Assembly (NCBI RefSeq): GCF_000210295.1
Contig: NC_026741.1
Coordinates: forward strand, 682,001-746,000
Direction: 5' to 3'
DNA length: 64,000 nt
Source: Trypanosoma brucei gambiense DAL972
Taxonomy: Eukaryota > Euglenozoa > Kinetoplastea > Trypanosomatida > Trypanosomatidae
Shown here piece by piece: positions 30,805 through 42,839 of the stretch; positions within the stretch are counted from its first letter, which is position 1, and every line of letters begins with the position of its first letter. Below the pieces are notes generated by a model that saw nothing but the letters and a program-made list of their open reading frames with translations, was not told the DNA's origin and made no database searches. The translations under genes and the position numbers were made by a program.

Positions 30805-31796
30805 GGGCTGTTGATTCTCCCTGATGATTACTGTGGACTTGAGATAGGTGATTCTAGGTGTCAGAAATCTCTGTTTCTCCGATACCTCGTGTTCGAAGGG
30901 GTTGATTTGACTGCTGGGAAGGCGTAGAACGTCGATGTATATATGTTTGTCTGTTTTGGTGTGTGGTGGGAGCTAGGCGATTGGCAGAAAACGGGCTGGG
31001 GATGGAGGTGCTTCCTAAACTCTTGTCGGACAATGTGTGAAAGAACTTTTTGCACCCCAGTGGCGTGTCCTGGCTTAGAAAGCCACTTGGAGTTTGAGTC
31101 AGGCGCATCGACCGCGAAATGACGTGAACAAAACTATGCGGGAAAGAGACCCTTGTCTTCTTTTTGCTATATGTGCAACGGCAGGGGCCACAGAGGCCCC
31201 GTTTTTTCTGTAGAGTATCACAACCTGAAGCCTTCTGCGATTTGCATTACGCGGAAGCTGATGGGGAAGGTCATCATCAAGGCGGGGTGTGACCACATCG
31301 CTTAGGTTTTTGTACAGGATGAGTTTTAGAAATGGGAGCCGCCGCCCGTCCGCAGGGGCGGTGTGCGTGTGTGTGTAGGCAGGAAGGGTGGTGTCGGTGC
31401 CTGGGCACCACAGTGGGGTCAAACGAACGAGGCGCACTGAGTGCGATGCTCCCTCATCCTATTTGTTCCGTCTGCTTTTTTTTTTTCTGTGCTACCGAGT
31501 GAATTATCGGTGGATCTCTATGAGGTTTCCAGATGTACTACAGACGCGTTTAATACCATCACCGCACGGCGTTCTACACGCTGTATGCAATATCATTTTT
31601 TTTTTTTTTTTGTGCGCTGTTTACAGTTTATTTTTTATCTTTCTAAACGTGGGTCCTCATTCATCTTCTTGCTTGCGACTTATTCACAAAAATTATGTAG
31701 TGAGTATAGCCTTGAAGGGGAAGAAGGAAGCGGAGGGGGAAACACATCAAACGGGGGGAAGAACTGAACACCACACAAGGCGCCAAGTGTAACACT
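30805..31796. other. 1 kb intergenic region with T-tract
   Basis: No gene seen. A GT repeat occurs at about 31,361-31,376 and a T-run of about 16 at 31,597-31,612, in the pyrimidine-rich stretch expected to direct splicing of the next gene. It is followed by a purine-rich leader. Confidence 0.45.
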
Positions 31797-34010
31797 ATGA
31801 AATATAGTGGTGACACTCCTGTGGCGGATGATGAAGCTGTTGACAAGCTTCGAGGTGAGCTGGTCGACCTCCAGAAGCGCTTTATTCTCCTCTTCAAAGC
31901 TTCCGGCCAAAGTCTCGAGCAGATTCGGTCAACTGTTGAATCGTCCCTCAAGTCACGAGCAAATGAACCCACACAAGGTGGGCGATTAAGTGACAGGGAC
32001 AGCATGCTGCAGGACCTCGTGAGAATTGTTGAGCGAACTCAGCGTTATGTACAGTTGGCTGGAAAACCTCCACTAGGTTCTGTTTCCGCAGATGCACTCC
32101 AGATAGAGTATCAATCGTGGGCAAGCAATATGCCTACTGCCAGTTCGCATCGCAGTCACGGGGATCATGCAACCACGGAGCAACGTGTGAAGAGTCTTCA
32201 ACTTGAAAGAGATGACGTCAAGAGGAAACTGCAGGAAGCGGAAGAGAATAACGCGAAATTGCAGCGGAAACTAAAGGCCGCTGTGCAGAAGTATAACCAC
32301 CTTGCGAAGAATACGAAGGAGATGGGCGAGCCCAGTCACACAACGAGAGCTCGCACTTTGAGTCCCAGTGCGCACAATGGCAATTCTTCAAAATCATCGG
32401 AAGCAGTGTCTAAACGCTTTACTGGTCACAGCTACAGAGATTCCGCCGGACAGCGATCGTGCCGTCAAAATTCTTGTAATGATGTAGTCGGAGATTCTGC
32501 GTTTAACAGCCAGCACACCTCAGCCCGTGGTGGATCATCGGAGTTTCTGGATGCGGTGCGGCAGGATAACGCCTCACTTCGGAGAGAGGTCACTAAGCTC
32601 AAAGAAGAGCTGCGGCAAACACAGCGAGGGGCTATTGCGCGAACTAAACAAGGGGACGAGGATGTGGGATCATTGCTTATGAAAATTACTGGCTTGAAGC
32701 AGGAGCTTGTGTTGGAGGAGCGGCAGCGAATGGACGCCTTGCTGCACTTGGGTGAGGCCAAGCGGGAAAATCAACGACTGGTGACCCAAGTAGAGGAGTT
32801 AAAACAACAGCTAGTGCACGTGCAGCAGTCGGACGGCCGTGTCCCTGACGTAATCTCCGTCGAAAGCAAAGAGACAAACATTATGAATAGCCTAGGGAAG
32901 GAGCTGGGTCACACACAGCAGGTCGCTGCGATGCAAGTGTTGCAGGCGAAGGAATTGACTCGGGTGTTGGAGAGGATGCAGGACTTCTTACACTCGTCGT
33001 TTTTGAAGCAGAGGAAGTTGGTAACGGAGCTAGAAAAAGCGGGGAAAGGTTGGAGCACCACGCCCCTGCAGCTGGAGGCGGCGCAAACCCACGAGGGTTG
33101 CACGCCTGCAAATAAGGTGAAGATAGAGGACGCCAATGTGTCATCCCCTGGCGTGGAGTCGAGTGGAGGGAAGAGCAGAACGATATTAAAGGCTTCTGAT
33201 GACAGTGGTAGTAGCGATTTGAACACTTTCTGTGACCGGGTACTCACTGTGGACGACGTGGATCCTCTTACCTTGGGCAAGAATGATGGCGACACACATC
33301 TTCGTAGTCAGAACAGCGAACTTGTGAAGGAGAATCAGCAATTACACGATGCACTTTCCAAACTTTCGATGATGTATCGGTCGACAAAGGAAAAACCCAA
33401 AAGTGGTGAGCGGTCGGTGATGGAACGTGAGGCTCTTCCTCCCGGAGTGAAGCAACCTGACAGGTCTGTTGAGGTTGCAAGCGCAAAAAGGGTTGTGAAG
33501 GAGCACGTGCGTAAAGATAATGCAAAAGCACATCGGGATGCCAAAAAAGAAAAGGCCCAATCCTCACTTCGGGAGCAAGTACCCCCAAAGCAGTTACCGG
33601 TGCAACCGCATCAGCTCCCCAAAGCACCAAAACCCCAAGCTCAACGTGATCTGCCACCAAAGTCACCCGTGCGAAGACACGACTCTCATCTGCAGCGGTC
33701 TCGGACGACGACACCGAGACGGGAAGCGCATGCGCAATACGACCAAAAGCAACGACACAACCTGTCAAGTTCATTGCAAGCTGAGACCGGCTATACTCAG
33801 TCGCCTTCAGCTTCTCAGAGTAGAGACGACCGGTCTTCTTCACATTCCTCCACTAGTACCGCTAGGTTTTTACGTAGATTGGCAGAGTTTCGTTTCCCAA
33901 AGGAGGGTGCTGCAAGTGTTCCTGATAGTGGCGAAAGAAACACAGATAGTGGTAAGGATGATGTGCGGAATTTCTCGCCTCCCCGGCTGAGCTATATGAA
34001 GTCCACGTAA
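31797..34010 (+). CDS. coiled-coil protein
   Basis: A 737-residue protein of unknown function. Coiled-coil heptads are evident at about 14-60, 135-180 (EQRVKSLQLERDDVKRKLQE and on), 250-345 and 360-420, separated by Ser-rich linkers. A short segment near 505-525 (NSELVKENQQLHDALSKLSM) is also heptad-like. The C-terminal 200 residues are basic and rich in Pro/Gln/Ser/Arg, with a small folded-looking patch ARFLRRLAEFRFP. Proteins like this are common in trypanosome basal body, flagellum attachment zone and cytoskeleton structures, but nothing here identifies one. No membrane segment or signal peptide. Confidence 0.8.
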   Translation: MKYSGDTPVADDEAVDKLRGELVDLQKRFILLFKASGQSLEQIRSTVESSLKSRANEPTQGGRLSDRDSMLQDLVRIVERTQRYVQLAGKPPLGSVSADALQIEYQSWASNMPTASSHRSHGDHATTEQRVKSLQLERDDVKRKLQEAEENNAKLQRKLKAAVQKYNHLAKNTKEMGEPSHTTRARTLSPSAHNGNSSKSSEAVSKRFTGHSYRDSAGQRSCRQNSCNDVVGDSAFNSQHTSARGGSSEFLDAVRQDNASLRREVTKLKEELRQTQRGAIARTKQGDEDVGSLLMKITGLKQELVLEERQRMDALLHLGEAKRENQRLVTQVEELKQQLVHVQQSDGRVPDVISVESKETNIMNSLGKELGHTQQVAAMQVLQAKELTRVLERMQDFLHSSFLKQRKLVTELEKAGKGWSTTPLQLEAAQTHEGCTPANKVKIEDANVSSPGVESSGGKSRTILKASDDSGSSDLNTFCDRVLTVDDVDPLTLGKNDGDTHLRSQNSELVKENQQLHDALSKLSMMYRSTKEKPKSGERSVMEREALPPGVKQPDRSVEVASAKRVVKEHVRKDNAKAHRDAKKEKAQSSLREQVPPKQLPVQPHQLPKAPKPQAQRDLPPKSPVRRHDSHLQRSRTTTPRREAHAQYDQKQRHNLSSSLQAETGYTQSPSASQSRDDRSSSHSSTSTARFLRRLAEFRFPKEGAASVPDSGERNTDSGKDDVRNFSPPRLSYMKST

Positions 34011-35610
34011 ATTTTGTGCGTTCAGTGAGATGAAGCTCTTTTCTCTCGTGTGAAATGATCGCACATTTGCGTTCTTTTCTGACACTTTGATGAGGTGAGG
34101 TTAGATGCGTGGCCTGAGTTCCGCCTTCTCATCCCATGATGTTACATTTATGTGACTTATTGTTTTGTTTTTGATTTCCATTCCGTATTTTCCCCTCTTC
34201 CAAACCTCTTAGCGCTCGTGTTTTTTTTTTTTCACATTTTTGCCTTTTCCGTCCTTTTGGGGCCACATTGGGGAACGCAATATGTGCGAGTGCAATGACA
34301 GATAGATTTCCATACTTTCTCTTTATTTTAATTCTTCACTCCATAGGACACGTTCACTGGTGGTGGGTATCGGTGTGTGTGCCTGCCTACTCGCATTATT
34401 TATATATACGCTTTTTACTCGTCTTGTTCGCTTTATCTGTGAGTGGTGATTCAGCCGTTTCGTTGGAGATGAAAATATGCTGCGCTAGCCTACTTCTCTG
34501 TTTATGCGCGCGCGTATATGAATGTATAAGTGAACACTTCCCTCTTCTGTGTTCTCTACCACTTGCTCATCTTATTTTTGTGTGTGTTTCAGTGGTGGTA
34601 GCGCTCCTTCCTCGTGACTACACACCCGCGTTGCATTGCGTGTTGTGAGGTTCTGAGAGATGTTTTCAATGTTGTGCCCCCACGCGTGTTTTTGTTTTTG
34701 TTTCTTTTTCCTTTTTTGCATTTGCTCCACGGCACTGAGGGTTCCCACAGAATGAGGTCTTTGCAGGTTTGCAGCTGACATGTGTGCACTGCCGCAAAGG
34801 GTTGAAAGGCAAAAGCAGAGGGAAAGCGGGGAAAAGCAAGGGGAACTACGTACGTTAATAAGGCAGAAGTAATGACGGAGTGAATATTTCGGTGGGCTTT
34901 TGTACATGTGGGCTTTGTTGCTCCTCCAAACACTGTGTATGACTGAGCGGGTAAAGAGGGAAAAAAGAATCTGAGCTTGTGTTTGGCCGTTTGACTGTTT
35001 GTTGTTGGTCGCTGGTATTGCATGCTTCCATCGTTGTCAGCCACAGGAAGATGCAAGTTCGAGAAGAAGTGAGGGGCCGAAACATATACATATTATGTAT
35101 TATACATATATAGAAGTGTGTCGCTCTTGGTGTTGGCGAGTCGGCGAATGTTATTTAATAGGAATTGATCACTCTGGACTCGGTCCGTCATTGCAGTGTT
35201 TTTCATTTGGCGTGCCTCCTCTCCATTGCTTTTTCCTATCATAAATATATAATCATTCACGTAAGCTGCAACATTTTTTTGTTTTTGTGTTCCTCCTTAC
35301 TAACTTTTATTTTTGCGTTTGCATCTACAGGCCCCTCCTCTGCGTAAATTTCCTTTCCTTCCCTCTACCCAATTGTTTTTCTTCCGCCATGCCATTATCT
35401 GCAGGAAGTGGACATCGTAACGTTGTCTACTTTCGATGTTGTGTTAATTCCCCTTCTGATAAGGTTTCGTCATGCTCGGACATATTTTTCTCACCCCCCC
35501 CATTTCCGCCCTTTTGTTGCGAGCTTCTCATTACACCCCATTCGGGTTGCTGCGTATTCCCTAATTTCTGTGTCTTCTTCTTCGTACTTTTGAACGTTTT
35601 AAGCAAGAGG
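34011..35610. other. 1.6 kb intergenic region, no convincing gene
   Basis: Alternating T-rich and purine-rich blocks, including a T-run at 34,218-34,231 and AT-rich sequence at 35,085-35,115. A long pyrimidine-rich zone (about 35,340-35,590) immediately precedes the next gene. An open frame runs through this zone upstream of the next start but reads as poly-Phe/Ser, which argues for UTR. Confidence 0.5.
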
Positions 35611-37422
35611 ATGGAGACGAAGCGTAGTTTCGACTCTTTGGGCATTCACCCAACATTGGTCGAAGCGCTCCGCCGTGCTGGAGTACGGCCGACGCCGTTT
35701 CAGGCGCGCGTATTAAAGAACACCACGACTGACCTCGCTGATATCATCGTCGATGCGCGTGCTGTGAGTGGCGAAAGTTCGAGTGGGCTATCGGCCGCTG
35801 AAGGTGCCACTAACGCGCAACCGACGGTTTCCGAGCGAAACAACCTCATGATGATATTTGTGGCGCATTGCGTGCTTTCCTCAAGAGATTCGGCACGCCA
35901 CATAGGGTTAGTGTTGGCCAACAACAAGGAAAACGCTGGGCGTCTACAAAAGTGCGTGGCAAACCTTGCTGCGCGCTGCGGCATTACCGTTGAAACGATG
36001 ACAAATGAGGGGCAAAAACCACAGCTTCCATCTGCTGAGGGAGATGAAAGGGAATGCAGCAGCAATGGTGGGAAGCAAACTGATGGTGAAGGAGAATATC
36101 GCATCATCATTGCAACAATGCGTGCACTACACTCCTGGGACAAAGCACTCTTTGCACCCGTCGTAACGTTTGCTGTGGAAGATGCCAGTCGAAGTTTCGA
36201 TCCGCCGCTGGACGATGTTCTGCGGTTGTTGACCCAACCGGACAAAACAGGGCAGGGGCAGTCTAATCGTACTGGATCGCCCTTGCCGTCCCCGGGGGCG
36301 CCCGCTTTCGTGCCCAACATATTCCTGATGTGCCTTGCATCTCCAGTTTCTTTGAAACAGAGTATTAGGTACAGGTTAAACCGAAAAAACCGTCGGTATT
36401 ACCACATACAAACTCCTTCTGAATCACATCCCCCTTCGCCGTCCCCCTCCGCAGGTGTTGGTGATGCCACTCAGGACCCCGCATCTGAGCAACTGCATGT
36501 GCCACCGAGTACGACGCCACCTGCGTCAACGCAGGTTCTATACCTGTTGTACATCGATGAGAATGACCGTATGGAGCTGCTGCAGCGTGTACTAAAAATG
36601 TACGCGGGTCGTCGCACTCTGTTACTTACTCACCATAAGGAGATCCGACAGTTGCATCAGAAGGTGATTAAGTGGGACATGTACAACACTACCGGAGAGG
36701 CGGGGGGAAATGGCGGTGGGAGTATCAAAGCGACGGAATATGTTCACTGCATGCAGCGCACCGATACTCCCGAGAGACAGGAGTCGACCGTGATGGCCTT
36801 CATTCGTGAATCCACATCCGGCAATCGAGGTGGTGCCGGTAACAAAAAGTCAGTGCCGCCTACGCTCTTGATCGGATGGGATACCTTTACCGCAATAGAT
36901 CTCGTGGACGTGGATGTGGTTATCCAATACTACCCACCGCAAAAGTCAATAACGCGGCAGGAATGTGTTGGATTCGTGCAGGTGCTACACACGACGACTG
37001 ACCCGAAAGTGGGTGGCCGATGCCACCGCACGACGCTTATAACTTTTCTTTCCACCAGCGACTTCACACTAGCCGCCTTCTTCATGGAGCAGTACGGTCT
37101 TCGTGGCCATATACTTAACGTCACCCCGTCGCACCATCACTTTGAGCGGTGCCTCCGCAATTCGGCCGGTGTCTTGGAGTACAAACTGCGGAAGCAATGC
37201 GAGTCACTTCATGACGAGGGTTCTGAATCTAATGGCACGGCACAGTGTTCGATTCCCTTCTCGCGACCGCGTTCACGAAGGCGTGGTAATGGAAACCGAA
37301 ATGCTGGTAGTAACAATGGCGTCGGCACCAACGCTAGCACTCAAGCTAATATGAATGCTGCTCCAAGCACGAGCAACAGTGACACCGAAACCCGCCGTCC
37401 GCTGGGGCGCCACCGTGGTTGA
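35611..37422 (+). CDS. DEAD-box-helicase-like protein lacking catalytic motifs
   Basis: A 603-residue protein from the ATG at 35611. The N-terminus has the DEAD-box F and Q motifs: F7, LGIHPTLVEALRRAGVRPTPFQ (10-31, with Q31). Motif I should follow but reads ADIIVDARAVSGESSSG (43-59), with no GKT. Motif II reads VEDAS (189-193) instead of DEAD. The C-terminal RecA-like lobe is recognisable: YLLYIDENDRMELLQRVL, TLLLTHHKE, then LLIGWDTFTAIDLVDVDVVI and YYPPQ, where active helicases have TD-x-x-RG-D and HR-x-GR; those Arg/His residues are absent. It therefore looks like a pseudo-helicase that may bind RNA or a partner without ATP-driven unwinding. Pro/Ser-rich insertions occur near 265-310. The tail is basic and Asn/Gly-rich. 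Confidence 0.8.
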   Translation: METKRSFDSLGIHPTLVEALRRAGVRPTPFQARVLKNTTTDLADIIVDARAVSGESSSGLSAAEGATNAQPTVSERNNLMMIFVAHCVLSSRDSARHIGLVLANNKENAGRLQKCVANLAARCGITVETMTNEGQKPQLPSAEGDERECSSNGGKQTDGEGEYRIIIATMRALHSWDKALFAPVVTFAVEDASRSFDPPLDDVLRLLTQPDKTGQGQSNRTGSPLPSPGAPAFVPNIFLMCLASPVSLKQSIRYRLNRKNRRYYHIQTPSESHPPSPSPSAGVGDATQDPASEQLHVPPSTTPPASTQVLYLLYIDENDRMELLQRVLKMYAGRRTLLLTHHKEIRQLHQKVIKWDMYNTTGEAGGNGGGSIKATEYVHCMQRTDTPERQESTVMAFIRESTSGNRGGAGNKKSVPPTLLIGWDTFTAIDLVDVDVVIQYYPPQKSITRQECVGFVQVLHTTTDPKVGGRCHRTTLITFLSTSDFTLAAFFMEQYGLRGHILNVTPSHHHFERCLRNSAGVLEYKLRKQCESLHDEGSESNGTAQCSIPFSRPRSRRRGNGNRNAGSNNGVGTNASTQANMNAAPSTSNSDTETRRPLGRHRG

Positions 37423-40368
37423 ATAGGAACCATGGAATTCTCTGCAAGTGAGCGGTTATTGTAATGCTTGCGTGTGATGAGTAAGGGAATAAAAGTTGTG
37501 GAACTTCGGTTTCAATATCAGGGGCAAAGGGGCTACGCCATGGGCACACACATATGCATGTGTGTATGTGCGAGTAGGGCACCCGAATGTGTGTGCTTGG
37601 CTGCTACATCGCAGCCACGTGTTTGTGTTTGTGTGCGTGGCACGCTGCTTACTTTATTTTATTCTATTTTTTTTTTTTCGCATTTTCCCTACGTTTGTTA
37701 AATTTTCTCTTATTTCCACATAAAGTGCTGGATGAAATGAAGATAAACGACATGGTGGTGTAGGGATGAATCTCACCGAGGAAAAAAAATAAAAAAGGGG
37801 GAAAACGAAAAACACCACTAAAAACGAAACAAAAAAAAACAAACAGTTCAACTCATACCTTAAAGAGAGTAAAGAGATGCCAAGAGGGGAACGAAAATCT
37901 CACAAACACATACTATCGATAGAAGATAGAAGTAAACTCGCAATTGGTAAAACAAAAGGAGGGATGATGGTGATGATAAGGGTGCCGATGGTAAGGAGGT
38001 GGAGAGAACAGGAATGTTACGAGCAACTGCTGTTGCAACTGGAGACGGGGGAGCGGCAATAAATGGAACGATACAAAAGGGTGAAGGTAAAGGCGACAGT
38101 AAAGGAATGTATTTGCGGTGAGTCGGTTCTTTTTCGTGTTGTATTGCTTCATTCTTTTTGTTTTATTTTTGGTTTAGAGGGTGCATATGTCTTCATCCCG
38201 TTTGCTGACTCAAATACCTTTCTAACAAACTTATTGGCCATTTATTCTTGGGCTTTCTTGTTTCCACACGTGGTTTTTCTTCTTTTCCTCTTTCGGGTCG
38301 TTTTCGCATCCATTCCGTCAACCTCCTCGCTATCGTTGTATTTCTTCCGGCTTCGTTCTTTGTTCCCACTTGTGTTTTTTTTCTTTACTTTCTGTGCTTT
38401 TATTATGATTACTATTATCATTATCATTATTGTTTTTTTTTCGTTTTCTCTCCTTCCTACACTCCCCAAAACGAGAGAGAGAAAGGAAAAAGAAACTTGT
38501 ACGCCACTTTCACAAATGGATGTTGGCGCACAGTTTTCATTCCCCGTGTTCGTGTTTGTATAAAATCTATAGGGCATTATCTGGGACTTGCATGAGCGGT
38601 GAAAGCCGTCTTTGCTTGCTTCTCTCCTTTGCTCTCTTGTTTATTGTTTCTTTTTTCTGTTTTGTGTGTGCGTGGCCGCTGCGTATCCAATGATTTTTGC
38701 ACGCCTCGACTCCTCTCTCTCTTACTTTCTTTCGCTCCAGCGATAAGAAATAGGGAGAACAGCCACAACTAACTAACTAAATAAAAAAAAAAATAAAAAG
38801 AAACGGTCAGGAGGAAGAGAGGGAATAGTCAGGAAAACTAGAGAATGAAGTGGGAGAGCACGAATAAAAAAAGTGTAGGATGCTTTTCCTGCTGTCAATG
38901 CGGGTGTGAGGCAGCTAGGCTGTAGGTGTATTTGTGTATTTTGATCTTCGCGTGATTGAATACTCAGCTCTCGCCTCCACTTTTATTTTTTTTTCCTCCA
39001 TGCACCGTTCTCATACTTCACCTGTCATTTTCTTTCTCTTTCTCTGTGCTTCGTGCTTATAGCGAAGGATTCGGTACGCTTGACCGTGAGAGAGGGGGCC
39101 CACCAAGTGTTTTTTGTCTTTTTTTTAAAAACTTTCAATCTCTTCCTTCCACTCATTTTCGTACTTTTGTATATCCTTTGCATCTGTTTCTGCTTCATCC
39201 CGGTTCTTGTTTTTTTTTTTTTGCCCACGCTTCATTCTTCTGCTGTGGAGGGAGGGGGGAAGGGGCTTGAATGTGCCGTTATGAGTCTTGGGTCTAATGT
39301 CGACACAATCGTGAGGGCGCCGTGCTGTGGAATGGAGGTGAAGGAGAGGGAAGAATTTCAGGGAAAGGTGACAAAAAAGAGATTATGTGAAGTGAAAATA
39401 GAAGGGAGTGAAACAAAACACCAAAAGTAAAAAAAAAAAGGTACAGCGGCTAAGGGAGACGGGATGTGAAAGAGGACAGATGAAAGGAAACGAGCAAGTT
39501 TGTTTGGCCCCACGTGGCTCCCAGTTCCCCCTTCAACTACCGTCGACTCGACGATCGTGTGGGATTGTTTCGTCAGCCCTCCTCTCCTCTTCGCCTGGTC
39601 CCCCTTTCTTGCTTTCTTTTCTTTTTGTTTTGTGTGCGTGCTTCTATTCTTCCGGCCCAATGCGTGTCCCCAACGCGTAGGCAACCTAAAACGTTTTGGT
39701 TTGTTTTATAGTTTTCGCTTATTTTTCTCTTTTTCTTTCATGTGTGTGTGTTTCGCTTAGAGACTTCACTAGAGCCACCTGTCAATACCTTCACACGGTG
39801 CACCGCTTTTTCTTCCATACTGCGCGCATGGACGTCTGAGGCTCATGTTCATGTGTGTTTTTCCTCGGGTGTACGACATAGCGGCGCTACTGGCGGCTGC
39901 AAGGTCGAGTCATTCCCCTTCTTTCTCGTTTGTTTCTTCTTTTGGATTTCTTGTCTTGTTTTTTTTTGTTAACGCTGTGCCCTTCTTTCCTCGCGTTCCT
40001 CGGAACCAATTGCGGTTTCTTTCGTTCTTATGTATGACCCCGCCCCTCTTCCATTTGATGTCGCAACGGTCCACCTCTTTCTTTCTAGTGGCCACGTTTT
40101 TGTGTTAAGTTACTTGAAGTATCGATGGGAGAAGCCTTTTATTGTTTTTTTTGTTTCAGCAGTCCTCTTGTGCCTGTGTTCGTGTTTTTGCGCTTTTGCT
40201 TGTGACTGCGGGGCGGGTGTCTTTTCTTTTTTTCTTTCTCTGCAATCAATTCACTCGTGCGCAATCACGTCTTTCTCAGTTGATTTTTTTTTGTTTCGAG
40301 GGTTTGTTTTTCTCCTTTTCCCACTCCCTGTACGGATGCGCGCATGGAACATACATAAATAAATAAAT

Positions 40369-40382
40369 ATATATATATATAT
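40369..40382. repeat. TA dinucleotide repeat
   Basis: Seven TA units following TAAA/AAAT tetranucleotide repeats at 40,355-40,368. Confidence 0.85.
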
Positions 40383-42004
40383 GTATTCGTTTCTATATGT
40401 TTATTTATACATATATGCGTACATGCTATTTATTTACTGTTGGCCTTTGGATCTTTTGATGGGATTAGGCCGGCGGGAAAAGGAACGGAGGGTGAGACGT
40501 TGGTTGAAGGGAGTTGCTGACACTGCATTGGGGGAAAACTGCGAGTGGCGGTGATTGTGTGCGTGTTGTAAGACATGCAGCAATGATGATGTGGAAACAG
40601 ACAGTGAAAGGCATCTGTACGCATACGCGGTGGGCCTTTTCTCTCCTTAATTTTCGTTCTGTTTCTTGTTTTCCCCCCCCTCTTATCTCTCCCTACTTCT
40701 CACACTGCGGCTGTGTCTGTGGCGTGACGTTGTTTGGCACATTTATCCTGTGGAGGGCACACTTTTTTCTTTTTCCTGTTTCTTTTCTCCCTTTTCCTCT
40801 TACAACATTCCCATTAACTACCGAAATGGGACAAATTTGGAGGGAAGGCTGGAAACTGGAGAAAACACCAAAAACAAAACCAAAACAACAACGGCACCAA
40901 ACGGATGAGCGGGCGAGTGGAGTTCGAAGGTAGACAAGAAATACATATGCGAGAGGATGTATTTTTACCGTTCCTCTCCTTTCAATAGTTTTCCTTCCCC
41001 CCTTTCCCCAGACACGAAATATCCCCTTTTCAAGTTTTAACCTGTGTACATGCTTTGCGTCTTCCCATCTTCTTTGCTCTTTGTTATTATTGTTATTGAT
41101 TTACTTATTTGTTTAACGTGAACTTTTTAACTGTTCCCATTTCGTAGCAGCATGTGGGTTGAACCTCGACCCGAGTGCCTCAACTTTGGCTGCCGCCGGA
41201 CTGAAAGTGCTGCTGTGGGAAAGTCAGAAGAGGGAAGTGCAAGAACGACGCGGCAATAATGGAGTGCAACCGCATGCACAAGTTTGTCGGGCTGGTGTTG
41301 TCACACAGCGTTTATTTGTGCCTGCACATGCATGAATACGTGCGTGTTTATGAAGGGTTACGAAGAAACAAAGTGCGGGCATGAACTCCAGGGGAGGAGG
41401 AAATAAATAACTGGAAAAAAAGGAAAGAATAGTGTGGCCGATGCGTATGGCTCTGGTGGAAGATGAGGTTCATGTGCGGCAACTCACCGGGCTCTACTCT
41501 ACATTTCTCTTTTCTTTTTTTTTGTCATGCAAATGTTTTTCTCTCCGATGTTCGTTCCTTTTGCCTCTCTTCCTCCCTTTTGTTTAACGGTGTGACGTGC
41601 TTCATAAGCCTTCTCCGTAGTGCAGTAACTGAAGCAGTTCATCGTTGCTGGGGGGGGGCATGTGCTTGCGTTTTGAAGGTGTGTGTGTGTGGGACTCGCG
41701 TGGGTGCGAACTAAACCAAGCCAAGAAGGAAAGAAAAGAAAAAAAAATGCAGAACAGAAAAAGAAAAATAAAGAGGAGGGAAAAAGATTAATAACTAGAC
41801 GGTGTGGGGACTACACTGATAAGATGACCAAATTGGTTTGTTATGTTTTCCAAGTACGGTGGAAGAGTTTCGATTGTGCATTCCCTCCCTTTTTTTTACC
41901 TTTCCTACGACCACTGCGTGCTTCCTTCTTTTCATCCAAACGCCCAGTTGGGGGCCAAGGAAGAGGAAGAAACATTGGCTCGGATTTCTCCATTAAGATG
42001 TCTG

Positions 42005-42005
<1 letters not shown>

Positions 42006-42037
<32 letters not shown>
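42006..42037. repeat. TA dinucleotide repeat
   Basis: About 16 uninterrupted TA units, the longest microsatellite in the window and likely polymorphic. Confidence 0.9.
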
Positions 42038-42041
<4 letters not shown>

Positions 42042-42839
42042 TATTTGCTTGTTTTTTTGTACCCTCCTCCAATTTTTGTTTTCCTCACCATGCGCATGTT
42101 TTCTTCTTTCCCTTCTCTCTTTTCTTGGCTATATGCCCGCTGACTGTTTTGGAGGCGGTAAGGACATCAAACGAAGAAAAATTCAGTGCAGGTGGCAAAA
42201 CAAAAGCAAGTACGACTCAGCAATACGTAAGTGTATATGTATTTTCTCGCATATGTGTATTAACATATTGCTTCACCCCCATTCAGCTTATGCACCTTTT
42301 CCCTGTATTTCTGTATAGTTTGTGCTGCATTGCCGTTAAGTTCACCCTTACGATGCCAGCGGTGATGATCTTTTTTTTCTTCTCACCATTGCTTTCCTCC
42401 TCCTCCTCCCCTTTTTTGTCTCTTGTATTTGCAGTGGCATCGTTTCTAACGGCCATGCGGATCACAATTTTGTACCGACCGCACGGACATGCACTCACGC
42501 TGCCACCACTACTGCTGCAGATGTCACCCGCAGACACTCCGGTGTCGCCTTAGCATTTCGGGCCCTTCAATACTTTTACTCGCTTACTTCATCGTAACCA
42601 TCACGGGGAGGGGAGACGGCGTATATGAAGGCAGGAGCAATAATATGAAGCAACATCAACTTTTGTCCCAACTGGAATGGTAACACTCGAAACGGAGCTG
42701 ACACTTCTCACCTGCAAGGAGGGTAAAATAACAAAAAGTTATCCTTCTATCCTACCGTTTCTACCTTTTACAAGCACTTGCGGAGCCACTTGGGACACTT
42801 AGGTGCTTTCTGCTCAGTAGGGCCGCGTTCAAAACCAAA

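Noticed and set aside
35287..35610. N-terminal extension of the DEAD-box-like gene through open frame upstream of 35611
   Set aside because: It reads as poly-Phe/Ser from a pyrimidine-rich tract, the kind of sequence that precedes a splice acceptor; the DEAD-box F motif begins right after the ATG at 35611.
38063..38563. 166-codon open frame in the 6.6 kb gap
   Set aside because: Poly-Phe/Ile/Leu low-complexity content from T-rich DNA, overlapping frames on both strands; no gene-like features.
41843..42553. 236-codon open frame spanning the TA repeat
   Set aside because: It includes an Ile-Tyr repeat from the TA microsatellite and poly-Phe/Ser stretches; it looks like an artefact of composition.
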